A DNA stretch of 59,053 nucleotides from Candidatus Binataceae bacterium (GCA_035508495.1 DATJMX010000007.1:1-59053); one strand, 5' to 3'; shown: positions 29,396 to 38,438, numbered from the stretch's first letter. Numbers and translations: made by a program. The notes: a model not told the origin generated them from the letters alone.

Positions 29396-30688
29396 TCACG
29401 CGGGTGTTCGCGACGCAGCCTGGCCATGCACCGGCAGCTCGGCGACGAGTCTGAGGCCGCCCCGCTCGCCCGGGTGCGCCGAGAAGATTCCGCCGGAAGC
29501 TTCGGTCAGGCGGCGCGCGATATAGAGGTTCAGGTCGCGCGACGGCGATCCAAACCCGTTGCGCGGGAACTGCGTGCACAGCGCCGCAAGCTCGCTCGCC
29601 GAAATAGCGGGGCCGTCGTCGCAGACTTCGATCCTGATTTGATTCTCGTGCGGGCCGCATTCGAGCCTTGCGGCGCCGGAATCGACGCGGCTCAACACGA
29701 AACCGACGAGGTTCTTGACGATACGCTCGACGTGCCGCGGATCGTGACGGCATCGCGGCAGCTCACACAATGCGGTCTTGAGCTCGACACCGCGCCGGCT
29801 CGCCTGGACTTCGCAGCTATCGACTACCTCGCGCAGGTTCGGGGTGAGATCAATCTCGCGCGGCTCCGTGACTAGCCCGTGCGCCTCGATCTGGTACATG
29901 TCGAGCAGGTTGCTGACGACAAGGTCCATGTTCCAGGCCGCCAACCCGAGCCGCGCCAGCAGGTCAGAACGATCCTGCGGCGCCAGATCCTGGGCCTGCA
30001 GCAGCGTCGCATAGCCGGCGATTGCAGCCAGCGGGCTGCGCACGTCATGCGCCATCGTGCTGATTTGAGCGTCGCGGAAACCGGCCGCCTCTTCGAGATC
30101 GCGCACCTGCTGGCGCAAGCGGCGGCGATAGCGCTCGATATAAACCGAGCTCGATTGCGCGAACGCGAGAGCCGTTACCAGCGCCGCCAAGTGGGCCGGA
30201 ATGTAGAGTTTAGGATCACCCAGTAGCATCGGCATGAGCACGTAGAGCGAAAGACTCGCCGCGTTCATCGCCAGTTGCCATGACGGCGTCCACGCGATGT
30301 AAGCGGAGGTGGCCAGCGGACATAGCATCGCCGAAACAAAGAGTGTTTCGGGCCGTTGCGACAGGTGGGCGAAGATCCCGAACGTGGCGATCAAGGCCAT
30401 GCCGAAGCACAGCGAGACCGGTCGCCAAAATCTGCGAACGGTATTGGACCAGAACGCCGCGCGAAAAATCAGGAGCTCGCCCAGGGCCACCCATACCCAG
30501 ACCAGTCCGCGCGGCGAATACCCGAAGCCGAAAAGCTCTATCAACAGGTAGCCGGCAGTAACCAGAATCGCGACATCGGCGCCCTGCCACAGCACATTCA
30601 ACGAATCCAGGTCGCGCTCGATTAGCCCCAGGGTTAGGCGCCGGCGGCCGGCGAGAGTCGGCGATAGCCTCGCCCCGGACCCGCTCAT
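29396..30688 (-). CDS. Membrane sensor histidine kinase
   Basis: 430 aa from the ATG at 30688, overlapping the aminotransferase stop (ATGA). Residues about 35-178 hold six hydrophobic segments without a large periplasmic domain, so sensing may be in the membrane. The DHp helix has DAQISTMAHDVRSPLAAIAGY with His214; the ATPase domain keeps an N-box Asn (ERIVKNLVGF), a DDGP G1 box and a glycine-rich GERGGLRL. The ATP-binding boxes are somewhat atypical. No response regulator is adjacent. Confidence 0.85.
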   Translation of the reverse strand: MSGSGARLSPTLAGRRRLTLGLIERDLDSLNVLWQGADVAILVTAGYLLIELFGFGYSPRGLVWVWVALGELLIFRAAFWSNTVRRFWRPVSLCFGMALIATFGIFAHLSQRPETLFVSAMLCPLATSAYIAWTPSWQLAMNAASLSLYVLMPMLLGDPKLYIPAHLAALVTALAFAQSSSVYIERYRRRLRQQVRDLEEAAGFRDAQISTMAHDVRSPLAAIAGYATLLQAQDLAPQDRSDLLARLGLAAWNMDLVVSNLLDMYQIEAHGLVTEPREIDLTPNLREVVDSCEVQASRRGVELKTALCELPRCRHDPRHVERIVKNLVGFVLSRVDSGAARLECGPHENQIRIEVCDDGPAISASELAALCTQFPRNGFGSPSRDLNLYIARRLTEASGGIFSAHPGERGGLRLVAELPVHGQAASRTPA

Positions 30689-31890
30689 CGCGTGCGGCTC
30701 CCGGCTTGCAGCGCGGCGTTCATCGCGTCCAGCGCAAAGTCGATTTCCTCCGGCGTGATCGTGAGCGGCGGCGCAAGCCGTACGACAGTGTCGGCATTCA
30801 ACGTCCAGTTGATAATCACGCCGCGCGCGACGGACTCGGCGACGAAGCGCGCGGCCATCGCCGCGCTGCGCATCTCGATACCGATCAGGAGACCGATACC
30901 GCGTACGGCCGCGATCTGCTCGGAGCCGAGCGATTCGATTCGCTGTCGGAACCGATCGCCGATCGCTTGCGCGCGCTCCCAGAGCCGCTCCGCCAGGATT
31001 ACGTCCAGCGACGCGAGCCCGGCGGCGCACGAAAGCGGATGGCCGCCGAAGGTCGTGATGTGTCCGAGCGGAGGGTCGTGCGCCAGCACGTTCATTATTT
31101 CATCGCGCGCGGCGAACGCTCCGAGTGGCAGCCCCCCGCCGAGCGCCTTCGCGAGAACAATCACATCAGGAACGACGCCGTAGTGCTCCAGCGCGAACAG
31201 CTTTCCCGTGCGGCCGAATCCAGTGAGAACTTCATCGAAAATCAGCAGAGCGCCCGAGCGATCGCATAGCTCGCGCAATGCCGCAATGAATTCGCGGCCT
31301 GGAATCCGCACGCCGCCCTCGGCTTGCACCGGCTCGACGACGACCGCCGCGATCGTGTCGTCGATCGCCTCCAGCGACGCGATGTCGTTATAAGGGATGT
31401 GGCGCACCGGTCCGGGTAACGCACCAAACGGCTCTCGAAACGCGGGATTTCCAGCCAGCGCCATCGCGCCCATGGTGTCGCCATGATACGCGCCGTCGAA
31501 CGCGACGAATCCCGAACGCCGGGTCAATTTGCGCGCCGCCTTGAGTGAGCCTTCGATCGCCTCGGCGCCGCTGTTCGTGAAGTAAATTCGATCCAGCGGG
31601 CGTGGCAGCACTTCAGCGAGTCGATCGGCGAGGCGTGCCTGCTTTTCGATCACGTATTCGCCATAGACCATGACGTGCAGATGGCGCCGCATCTGATGCT
31701 CGATTGCGGCGAGCACGTGCGGATTGCCATGGCCGAGCGCGGAGACACCGATACCCGCGATCAGATCGAGATATCTGCGGCCGTCGGTCGCGCAGAGCCA
31801 CGAACCTTCAGCGCGCGCGATCTCAAGGCCGAGTGGAGAGTCGGAGGTTTGCGCGACGTGACGCAGGAATTTGTCCCCTAACTCGCTCAT
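30685..31890 (-). CDS. Class III PLP-dependent aminotransferase
   Basis: 401 aa from the ATG at 31890 (ATGA overlap with the luxC-like stop). PLP-site features: TNSGAEAIEGSLKAARK, FDGAYHGDTMGAMAL, LIFDEVLTGFGRTGK (Asp219) and VIVLAKALGGGLPLGAF (Schiff-base Lys248). Family members transfer amino groups to or from terminal aldehydes or omega-amino acids. Placed directly after an acyl reductase it could aminate the aldehyde that enzyme makes. An HpnO-like or acetylornithine-type role cannot be excluded. Confidence 0.88.
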   Translation of the reverse strand: MSELGDKFLRHVAQTSDSPLGLEIARAEGSWLCATDGRRYLDLIAGIGVSALGHGNPHVLAAIEHQMRRHLHVMVYGEYVIEKQARLADRLAEVLPRPLDRIYFTNSGAEAIEGSLKAARKLTRRSGFVAFDGAYHGDTMGAMALAGNPAFREPFGALPGPVRHIPYNDIASLEAIDDTIAAVVVEPVQAEGGVRIPGREFIAALRELCDRSGALLIFDEVLTGFGRTGKLFALEHYGVVPDVIVLAKALGGGLPLGAFAARDEIMNVLAHDPPLGHITTFGGHPLSCAAGLASLDVILAERLWERAQAIGDRFRQRIESLGSEQIAAVRGIGLLIGIEMRSAAMAARFVAESVARGVIINWTLNADTVVRLAPPLTITPEEIDFALDAMNAALQAGSRTR

Positions 31891-33125
31891 CGTGGGCTTA
31901 TCATGCGATCGAAAAACGCGCCGCCATGACGCCAGTCGAGCGGCGGCGACTGCATCTCGCCCGGCGCGCAAATGCGCGGGATTTGCAGATGTTCGAGGAT
32001 GGCGCGGATCTCCGCGCCGGTTTGACCCGCTGCCGCCAGGGACATCGATTCAAGATATGGCGATGCCGGCTCGATACGGCGTCCCAACTCGGCGGCATCG
32101 GCCACCGCGCTGACAACGAGCGTGCGATACCCGGGCGATACTGAAAACGAAGCCGCCGCGTCGAAGACCACCGTCCAATCAAGTCGCGGGCCCTCGATCA
32201 GCTCGAGGTCGTCGCCACCGATTGCGCGCCAGCGTGCGACTTCACGCACGCGCCGAATCGCGGCCGCGTCTTCGAGAGGCAGCCGCAAGGGCGCAGGGAA
32301 TCTGCCAGCGGTATTGCGCAGCTCGGCCGCGATCCGTCGGGCAAAGTCGCGCGCACCAGCAGCATCCGCTTCAACGACAAAGACATGATGCGGCGAAAGG
32401 CAGCCAAGTTGCTCGTAGAGGGAGGTATCGATCGCGATCGCCGCGGCGATTTCACCGAGCCTCGATGCGGGCATCGCTTCAGGGGCGACGATCGCGCCGC
32501 TGATTCGGCTGCCGAAGCCGACGAACGCGCGATCGTTCGAGAGCGCCGAGATCGTCGCGTCGTCGCCATAGGCAACGAGAACGTCGACAAGCTCGGCGAG
32601 CTCAGCGGACATTTGACGGTCGTCGCGGCTCCAGTTGAACACCGCGAGGTGCTGGCTCAACGCAGGATCGATTTCAGCGAGCGCTGCTTCGAATTCGGTC
32701 CAGAAAATGGGCTCGCTGGAAGCAGCTTTAACCAGCAGACCGCAGCCCGCGAGCATCGCGAGGACGATTTCGTGGATACCCGCCCCCGCTGCGTTGCCAG
32801 CCATAACGAACGCGCAAAGTTCCGGACGATGACGAGCGCGCTGCGCGAGTGAATCGAGAGCATCGTTTGAAAACGGATGAAGTAGCGCGTCGAGCGAAGC
32901 GTCGAGGAGCGGGGCGGAGAATCCGGTGCGCGAGGCGATTTGCTCAACGACGCGCCGCCGTCGAACATTATCGCGTTGCTGAAACTCCGAGAGCACCCGC
33001 GCCAGCGATGATGCAATTCGCGCGGAGGAAAGCGGGCGAGCAAGCGCCGCGCGAATGCGCGTCGCCGCTGCATGGAGCGCGCCGGCGTTAAGCGTAGCCG
33101 CTCGCGTGCCGGCAGCGAGGCTCAT
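31887..33125 (-). CDS. LuxC-like acyl reductase
   Basis: 412 aa from the ATG at 33125, overlapping the stop of the luxE-like gene (ATGA). It has the LuxC fold pattern: PELCAFVMAGNAAGAGIHEIVLAMLAGCGLLVKAASSEPIFWTEF (nucleotide/substrate region), VAYGDDATISAL, and EQLGCLSPHHVFV with the likely catalytic Cys242. LuxC reduces activated acyl groups to aldehydes with NADPH. No luxAB or luxD is present, so this is not a light system. Confidence 0.88.
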   Translation of the reverse strand: MSLAAGTRAATLNAGALHAAATRIRAALARPLSSARIASSLARVLSEFQQRDNVRRRRVVEQIASRTGFSAPLLDASLDALLHPFSNDALDSLAQRARHRPELCAFVMAGNAAGAGIHEIVLAMLAGCGLLVKAASSEPIFWTEFEAALAEIDPALSQHLAVFNWSRDDRQMSAELAELVDVLVAYGDDATISALSNDRAFVGFGSRISGAIVAPEAMPASRLGEIAAAIAIDTSLYEQLGCLSPHHVFVVEADAAGARDFARRIAAELRNTAGRFPAPLRLPLEDAAAIRRVREVARWRAIGGDDLELIEGPRLDWTVVFDAAASFSVSPGYRTLVVSAVADAAELGRRIEPASPYLESMSLAAAGQTGAEIRAILEHLQIPRICAPGEMQSPPLDWRHGGAFFDRMISPR

Positions 33126-34240
33126 GATGCGACACTCGCTGCGTTGCGATTCTGGCGTTTGCGTTCCACGGCTTCGAACTCGCCGATCGCGAGCGCGCAT
33201 CCACGGGCCTCGCTCGCAGCCGCGCGGCCCACCAGGCGCACCCGATCTCCGCGCACTACACCGATATCCTCGGTCATCACGGCTGAGATCGAACCAACGT
33301 TGGCAAGATCAAAAAACGCCAGCAGTCCCATCTCACCGTCGGACACGCCGGCGAGCGTCACGGGATCGAGGGCGCGGACGCGCAGCCACGGCGGCGCGAT
33401 CTTCACGCGCGGGCCGCTGGCGACTTCGCGCGAGTTGAATCGCGTTGCGTCGTAAAGCTGCGAGCATAGCTCCGTCATCCCGTATTCGTTGATCACGAGG
33501 TCGGGTTCGATTCCGAGGAACTGGCGCGCTCGCCCGATCACCTCCGCGGGCGTGAGCGGAATCGCCTGACCCTTTGCGCCGCCCGTATCCATCAGGCGCG
33601 AGCCCGCAGGCAGATCGATTCGTTCACTACTAGTCTCAATATGCTCACAAAGAGAGGCAAACGCCGCCGTCGTGGTCAAAATGCAGACCGGCTCTCGATC
33701 CGCCGCGGCGCGCCGCAGAAAATCCTCGGCCGCCGCGATATCGACACCTTGCCGATTCGCCGCATATAGCATCGTCCGCGCGCCGAACTCCTCGATGCAC
33801 CACGTGACCATCGTCGAGAGCGACGACTCGGGCATCACGTCCGACCCCGGATGCATCGCGAGCATCCGCGACCGCGCTCCGTCCGCAAAGAGCATCCGCC
33901 TGAGATGCGCAAGCGCTGAGGCGCGGTAAATCTCCGGATGCATCACAACATGGCGTCCGCGATGCGATCGCCCAAGCGTGGTTCCGCTGGTGAGGAACTC
34001 GAGACGCGGAGCCGATTCGTCGTGAGCCAGGTTCGCATACTTGAAGGCCGCCGTGCTCACGACCGGGACCTCATCGACCGAACGGATTTGACTCGGATCG
34101 GCGCCGCGCGATTCGCAATAGGCGCGATAGTTCCGCACCCAATCGAATTGATGGCGAAACGCACGTATCGCGAGTTCATCAAACCGCGATGGCTGCGGAT
34201 TCCGGATGAACTCAAGTATCTCCTGGTAAATATCAGGCAT
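33122..34240 (-). CDS. LuxE-like acyl-protein synthetase
   Basis: 372 aa. Adenylate-forming signatures: LEFLTSGTTLGRSHRGRH (residues 80-97), RLMDTGGAKGQ, and LVINEYGMTELCSQLYD, the YGMTEL adenylation motif. LuxE activates a free carboxylic acid with ATP and hands it to LuxC as a thioester. First gene of a four-gene overlapped unit luxE-luxC-aminotransferase-kinase. No clear ribosome-binding site precedes the ATG. Confidence 0.88.
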   Translation of the reverse strand: MPDIYQEILEFIRNPQPSRFDELAIRAFRHQFDWVRNYRAYCESRGADPSQIRSVDEVPVVSTAAFKYANLAHDESAPRLEFLTSGTTLGRSHRGRHVVMHPEIYRASALAHLRRMLFADGARSRMLAMHPGSDVMPESSLSTMVTWCIEEFGARTMLYAANRQGVDIAAAEDFLRRAAADREPVCILTTTAAFASLCEHIETSSERIDLPAGSRLMDTGGAKGQAIPLTPAEVIGRARQFLGIEPDLVINEYGMTELCSQLYDATRFNSREVASGPRVKIAPPWLRVRALDPVTLAGVSDGEMGLLAFFDLANVGSISAVMTEDIGVVRGDRVRLVGRAAASEARGCALAIGEFEAVERKRQNRNAASVAS

Positions 34241-34530
34241 TTAAACGAACGATGTCGGTCGATTCGATGATGACACCGCTCGCAGCAGGCATTCAATCCT
34301 GCTCAATGAGCCTCAATGATTCTGTGCCGCGGTTATTTACCCCACGGTCCGGCTTGTGTAACATTAACGTGGTGTCGGTGGGGAGGAAGGGTGTCCTCGC
34401 AAAGAGCAGCGAGGTCTCGATGATCGATTTCTGGCACGAGAAAAATCCCCCTTCAAGTGAAACCGCTTTTGCTCGACGAACGTATTTCTGCTAGAAAAGT
34501 TCGCGAGCGGCAAGGGAAGGGCGTCGCGCA
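34241..34530. other. Divergent intergenic region
   Basis: About 290 bases between the luxE-like gene and a rightward small exported protein; it must hold both promoters. It is less GC-rich than the flanks. I could not place convincing -35/-10 pairs or an operator. CAAGGGAAGGG before 34531 is the ribosome-binding region. Confidence 0.5.
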
Positions 34531-34947
34531 ATGAAAAAGTTTATGTCCGGCGTGGTGCTGGGATTTTTGGCGAGCTTTGCGCTGGCGTTTGCGTCGAGCG
34601 ACATCACGCATAACGGAAACTTCTGGAACGCGTTGAATGGCTCCGCCAAGGATGGCTACGTGGTCGGCTATTCCGACGCGATGCGTGTGAGCGCGGCGAA
34701 GCTCGATCAGCTCAACGTCGCCGCCGACGTCTTCCACTGGAAGGGCGCGCGCAAGATCATCCATCAGCTGACCGACCAGCTCTCGACCAACGATCTCACC
34801 ACGGCCCAGGCCGTGAAGCAGCTCGACAGCTTGTATGGCAATCAGAAGTACAGCGAGCTCGATCTCGGGCAGGCTCTTCAGTTGCTGACGGTGCGCGCCA
34901 AGCAGACCGCGCTTCCGCCCGACCAGTCGCGGCAGGACAACAAGTAA
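34531..34947 (+). CDS. Exported hypothetical protein (138 aa)
   Basis: Not recognised. A clear signal peptide, MKKFMSGVVLGFLASFALAFASS, precedes a mature domain of about 115 residues with GYVVGYSDAMRVSAAKL and a helical C-terminal half (ARKIIHQLTDQLSTNDLTTAQAVKQLDSLY). No cysteine for disulfide or lipidation. Probably periplasmic. Monocistronic, ending in a strong terminator. Confidence 0.7.
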   Translation: MKKFMSGVVLGFLASFALAFASSDITHNGNFWNALNGSAKDGYVVGYSDAMRVSAAKLDQLNVAADVFHWKGARKIIHQLTDQLSTNDLTTAQAVKQLDSLYGNQKYSELDLGQALQLLTVRAKQTALPPDQSRQDNK

Positions 34948-34967
34948 AGTCTTTCCTGATCTGATTC

Positions 34968-35000
34968 GAGGCGGCGCCGCAAGACGCCGCCTCTTTTTTT
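34968..35000 (+). terminator. Rho-independent terminator
   Basis: Stem GAGGCGGCG/CGCCGCCTC (34968-34976 and 34985-34993) with an 8-base loop, followed by seven T. Ends the small exported protein gene. Confidence 0.92.
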
Positions 35001-35054
35001 GTGTCCTTGAAACCGTAATGGCACGGTCCTAGGTTTGGAGACGGAGTATCCGCC

Positions 35055-35963
35055 GTGAACGCACCGCCTTTTTTGCTCGATAAGGTACTGCGCGCCACTG
35101 TCGGCGTTCACACCCATATACCCTCGTCACACGTCTCGACCGCGATCGGCCTTGGCACCGACCGCCGCGGTACCGGCATGATCGTCACCCCCGACGGCTT
35201 CATCCTGACGGTTCACTATTTGTTGCTCGGCGCCAAGAACGTGATCGTCACGATGCCCGACGGCGATCAGCGCGAGGCGCAGATCATCGCGCGCGATTAC
35301 AGCACGGGCCTTGGACTCCTCAAGATCGACGGAGCGAACCTGCCGCATATCGAGGTCGTTCCATCCACCACTTGCGAGCCTGGCCAGGACGCGTTCAGCG
35401 TCGCGAGCATGGGCGCGGAAAAGCGATGCGCCGACTGCGGTATTATCACTTACCTCGGGCCCTTCGATGCGGTCTGGGAGTTCACCCTCGATCGCTCGGT
35501 GTGCGTCACGGCGTCGTCGCTGAGCATCGGCTTCAGTGGGGGCCCGGTGTGCAACATGAAGGGCCAGATCGTTGCGATCTCATACCTCAACTTCGCGGAC
35601 ATGAGCCGCGCGATCCTGGGCATCCCGGGCGAAAATTTTCTCGGCGTGCGCGACGAGCTGATGGCGCATGGCCGGCGAATCTCCACGCCAGCGCGCGCGT
35701 GGCTGGGAGTACTCTCATACACGCTCCGCGACCACGTCGTGATCGCGGGCGTGATGCCCGGCGGGCCCGGCGAGAAAGCCGGCCTGCAGCAGGGCGACCT
35801 GGTGCTTGCGATCGACGGCCAGGACGTGAACGATCGCCGCTTTCTCTACGATACGCTGCGCGGACGCCATCCGGGCGACCACATTAATCTTAAGGTGCTG
35901 CGCAATAATCGAGTTTACCAGCTGGCGATCCCCTCGATCGGCGCCGAAGATTACTTCGCCTGA
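35055..35963 (+). CDS. HtrA-like serine-protease-fold PDZ protein lacking two catalytic residues
   Basis: 302 aa, GTG start with GGAG 8 nt upstream. Residues 35-185 align with S1C proteases, but ILTNNHVV is replaced by ILTVHYLL (Tyr55 in place of the catalytic His, with a His at 54), TDLAVLKI is replaced by TGLGLLKI (Gly86 in place of the catalytic Asp), and only the serine of GFSGGPV (Ser161) remains. Residues about 215-295 are a PDZ domain (GVMPGGPGEKAGLQQGDLVLAIDG). No signal peptide, unlike most HtrA proteins, and a CADC pair at 125-128. Likely a binding or scaffold protein, not a protease. Confidence 0.8.
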   Translation: MNAPPFLLDKVLRATVGVHTHIPSSHVSTAIGLGTDRRGTGMIVTPDGFILTVHYLLLGAKNVIVTMPDGDQREAQIIARDYSTGLGLLKIDGANLPHIEVVPSTTCEPGQDAFSVASMGAEKRCADCGIITYLGPFDAVWEFTLDRSVCVTASSLSIGFSGGPVCNMKGQIVAISYLNFADMSRAILGIPGENFLGVRDELMAHGRRISTPARAWLGVLSYTLRDHVVIAGVMPGGPGEKAGLQQGDLVLAIDGQDVNDRRFLYDTLRGRHPGDHINLKVLRNNRVYQLAIPSIGAEDYFA

Positions 35964-36035
35964 CGCGAGCTTTTGCGCGGCGCTCTCACGCGCTGTAGCC
36001 TCGCCTTCAAATTTCTCACGGTTGAGATCATCACG

Positions 36036-36878
36036 ATGAATGAATCGAGAAAGCGCCTGCGCCAGATGCTCGCGGCGCCGGGACTGATCGTCGCTCCGTT
36101 CGTGTTCGATTGCCTGCAGGCAAAGCTCGCAGTGAGCGCCGGCTTCGATGCCGTTTATATGACGGGCTTCGGCACCTCGGCATCGCGCGGGTATCCCGAT
36201 CTGGGACTGCTCACGATGTCTGAGATGGTCGCGAACGCGCGCGCAATCTCATCGGCCGTCGACGTACCCGTCATCAGCGACGCCGACACCGGGTATGGAA
36301 ATCCGCTCAACGTCTGGCGCACCGTGCGCGAATACGAAGACGCGGGCGTGTCGGCGATGCATATCGAAGACCAGGTGTTCCCAAAGCGATGCGGCTTCCT
36401 CGCGGGTAAGCAAGTGATCGCGATGGACGCGGCCGTGTCGAAGATACGGGCCGCTTGCGACGCCAGGCGCGATACGGATCTCGTGATAATCGCGCGCAGC
36501 GACGCGCTCCAGGTCGAAGGATGGGACGGCGTGGTGCGCCGAGTGCGGGCGTATACTGAGGCGGGTGCCGACCTGCTCTTCGTCGACGGCATCAAAACGC
36601 TTGACGATCTGAAGCGCTACGCCGATCTGCTTGGCGACCTGCCGCTGATCTACAACGGCGACCTGCTCCCGCTCGACGAACTCAAGAAGTACCCATTCAA
36701 AGTAACAATCCACATCGGCACTATGCTCGCGCTATTTGCCCAAATCCGCGACACGATGCGCGAGCTGAAACAAACCGGCCGCATCTCAACGAATACCAAG
36801 TCAGGAGTCTTCGAAGAGTTCACTGCGCTGATGGGCGTGCCTGAGTATCAAGCTCTGGAGAAGAAGTACGTCGAGTGA
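36036..36878 (+). CDS. Isocitrate lyase/PEP mutase superfamily enzyme
   Basis: 280 aa from the ATG at 36036, where the conserved domain begins. Motifs: VYMTGFGTSASRGYPD, ISDADTGYGNPLNV (metal-binding Asp residues), MHIEDQVFPKRCGFLAGK (catalytic Cys loop, KRCG) and IIARSDAL. Members include 2-methylisocitrate lyase, oxaloacetate decarboxylases and carboxyphosphonoenolpyruvate mutase; the substrate here is not decidable. No prpC/prpD neighbours. Confidence 0.88.
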   Translation: MNESRKRLRQMLAAPGLIVAPFVFDCLQAKLAVSAGFDAVYMTGFGTSASRGYPDLGLLTMSEMVANARAISSAVDVPVISDADTGYGNPLNVWRTVREYEDAGVSAMHIEDQVFPKRCGFLAGKQVIAMDAAVSKIRAACDARRDTDLVIIARSDALQVEGWDGVVRRVRAYTEAGADLLFVDGIKTLDDLKRYADLLGDLPLIYNGDLLPLDELKKYPFKVTIHIGTMLALFAQIRDTMRELKQTGRISTNTKSGVFEEFTALMGVPEYQALEKKYVE

Positions 36879-36918
36879 ACGTCTGCCGTTCTGAAAAAAT
36901 TCAGGTCATGGAACGAAA

Positions 36919-37647
36919 ATGGCGCAGAATATTTACGATACCGACGAATTCTTCGCGAACTACAGCAAACTGCCGCGCTCGATCGATGGCCTCGCCGCGG
37001 CACCCGAATGGCCGTCGCTGCGCGCGATGCTCCCCGACATCCGCGGCCGCAAAGTCCTCGACCTCGGATGCGGCTTCGGATGGTTCTGCCGATGGGCACG
37101 CGAAAACGGTGCATCCGAAATACTCGGCATCGATCTATCCGAAAAGATGCTCGCCCGAGCCGCATCAGCCACCAATGACTCCGCAATCACCTACCGAAAA
37201 GCCGACCTCGAGCATGTCGAATTATCGGCACAATATTTCGATCTCGTGTACAGCTCACTGGCATTCCACTATGTGAAGAACTTCAATGCTCTAATCGCAA
37301 GCATCCACAAATCACTGAAACCCGGCGCCTCACTCGTATTCTCAGTGGAGCATCCAATCTACACAGCACCATCAAATCCCAAATGGATAACCAATCCCAC
37401 AGGCCGAAAGGTATGGCCGCTGGATAACTACTTAATCGAAGGTCCGCGCTCAACCGACTGGCTAGCCAACGGCGTAATCAAACAACATCGGACAATCGCG
37501 ACCTACATCAACGCACTACTCAGCGTCGGCATGACGATTACTCACATCGATGAGTGGGCGCCAAGCAAAGAACAAATCGCGCAGCATCCAGACTGGGCTG
37601 ACGAACGCCAGCGCCCGTCGTTTCTGCTGATCTCAGCCCTGCGCTGA
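36919..37647 (+). CDS. Class I SAM-dependent methyltransferase
   Basis: 242 aa. SAM motif I KVLDLGCGFGWFCRWA (residues about 46-61), acidic LGIDLSEKML, and YDLVYSSLAFHY-type motif IV as FDLVYSSLAFHY. Closest in style to small-molecule methyltransferases of the Methyltransf_11/25 group. Codon use from about 37180 onward is markedly richer in A/T third positions than the rest of the window. Confidence 0.85.
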   Translation: MAQNIYDTDEFFANYSKLPRSIDGLAAAPEWPSLRAMLPDIRGRKVLDLGCGFGWFCRWARENGASEILGIDLSEKMLARAASATNDSAITYRKADLEHVELSAQYFDLVYSSLAFHYVKNFNALIASIHKSLKPGASLVFSVEHPIYTAPSNPKWITNPTGRKVWPLDNYLIEGPRSTDWLANGVIKQHRTIATYINALLSVGMTITHIDEWAPSKEQIAQHPDWADERQRPSFLLISALR

Positions 37648-37739
37648 ATCAAAGCGAGCCGCGTCCCAAGCGCTCCGCACGTTGCAACGCAAAGGATCAG
37701 CCGGTGGCGAGCCACATAACTCTAGCGCCCGCGACATAG

Positions 37740-38438
37740 TCACCATTGCTCGTAATGAACGGCGCGACGCTCGTAGCCGGCCCCGCGCAGCAGATCGCGG
37801 ATGCGGCTGACGCCCGCGCCGACGCCGCAAATCCAGAACTGCCGCGTGCGATCCGCGTCCGCATCGATCCAGCGACGCGCCGCGATCGCGCTCAGGCGAT
37901 CGTAGAGAACCTCCTGCGGGGCAATCAGCGTTTCGAATGTGAAGTTGGATGCGCGCCGCGTCCATTCTTCGAGCTCCTCGCGATACAGGATGTGCTCGTT
38001 GCGATCGGCGGCGTAGTCGAGATGCATGCGCGCTTGCGATCCTGATTCCAGCGCGCGCCGAATCATTGGACGAATCGCGGCGACTCCCGTCCCTTCCGCG
38101 ATGAGGCCAATCTCGACCTCCGGCGCGCGTTCCATCATGAAGGTGCCGAAGGGGCCGGTGAACTCGAGCGCATCGCCGACGCTGCGATCAAATAGCCATT
38201 GGACTCCGCGTCCGTTGGGTACGCGGTTGAAGCAGATTTCGATCGCGCGGCCGCCGTCGAGGCTCGACGCGATCGAATAAGGGCGCGTGCGTGTTTCGTC
38301 GCCGAGCGGAATCGCGATCGAGATGAAATGACCTGGCGCGAACTTGAGCGGCTTCTCGAGCGCGAGGAAGAGCGAGCGCGTATCCTCGCAATGATCGTGA
38401 ATCCGGGTCACATGCGCGATCGTGGTAGGGCGGCTCAT
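37740..38438 (-). CDS. FAD/NAD(P)-dependent ferredoxin reductase-type oxidoreductase
   Basis: 232 aa from the ATG at 38438, overlapping the ferredoxin stop (ATGA); the longer upstream frame is a shadow. FNR fold: FAPGHFISIAIP, RTRPYSIAS (FAD-binding RxYS), GRGVQWLFDRSVGDALEFTGPFG, then the nucleotide domain with IAEGTGVAAIRPM and a C-terminal FWICGVGAG. With the adjacent ferredoxin it forms a two-part electron chain, perhaps for an oxygenase or reductase encoded elsewhere. Confidence 0.85.
   Translation of the reverse strand: MSRPTTIAHVTRIHDHCEDTRSLFLALEKPLKFAPGHFISIAIPLGDETRTRPYSIASSLDGGRAIEICFNRVPNGRGVQWLFDRSVGDALEFTGPFGTFMMERAPEVEIGLIAEGTGVAAIRPMIRRALESGSQARMHLDYAADRNEHILYREELEEWTRRASNFTFETLIAPQEVLYDRLSAIAARRWIDADADRTRQFWICGVGAGVSRIRDLLRGAGYERRAVHYEQW

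Noticed and set aside
29396..34240. Bioluminescence (lux) operon
   Set aside because: LuxE- and LuxC-like genes are present, but no luciferase luxA/luxB or transferase luxD; the third gene is an aminotransferase.
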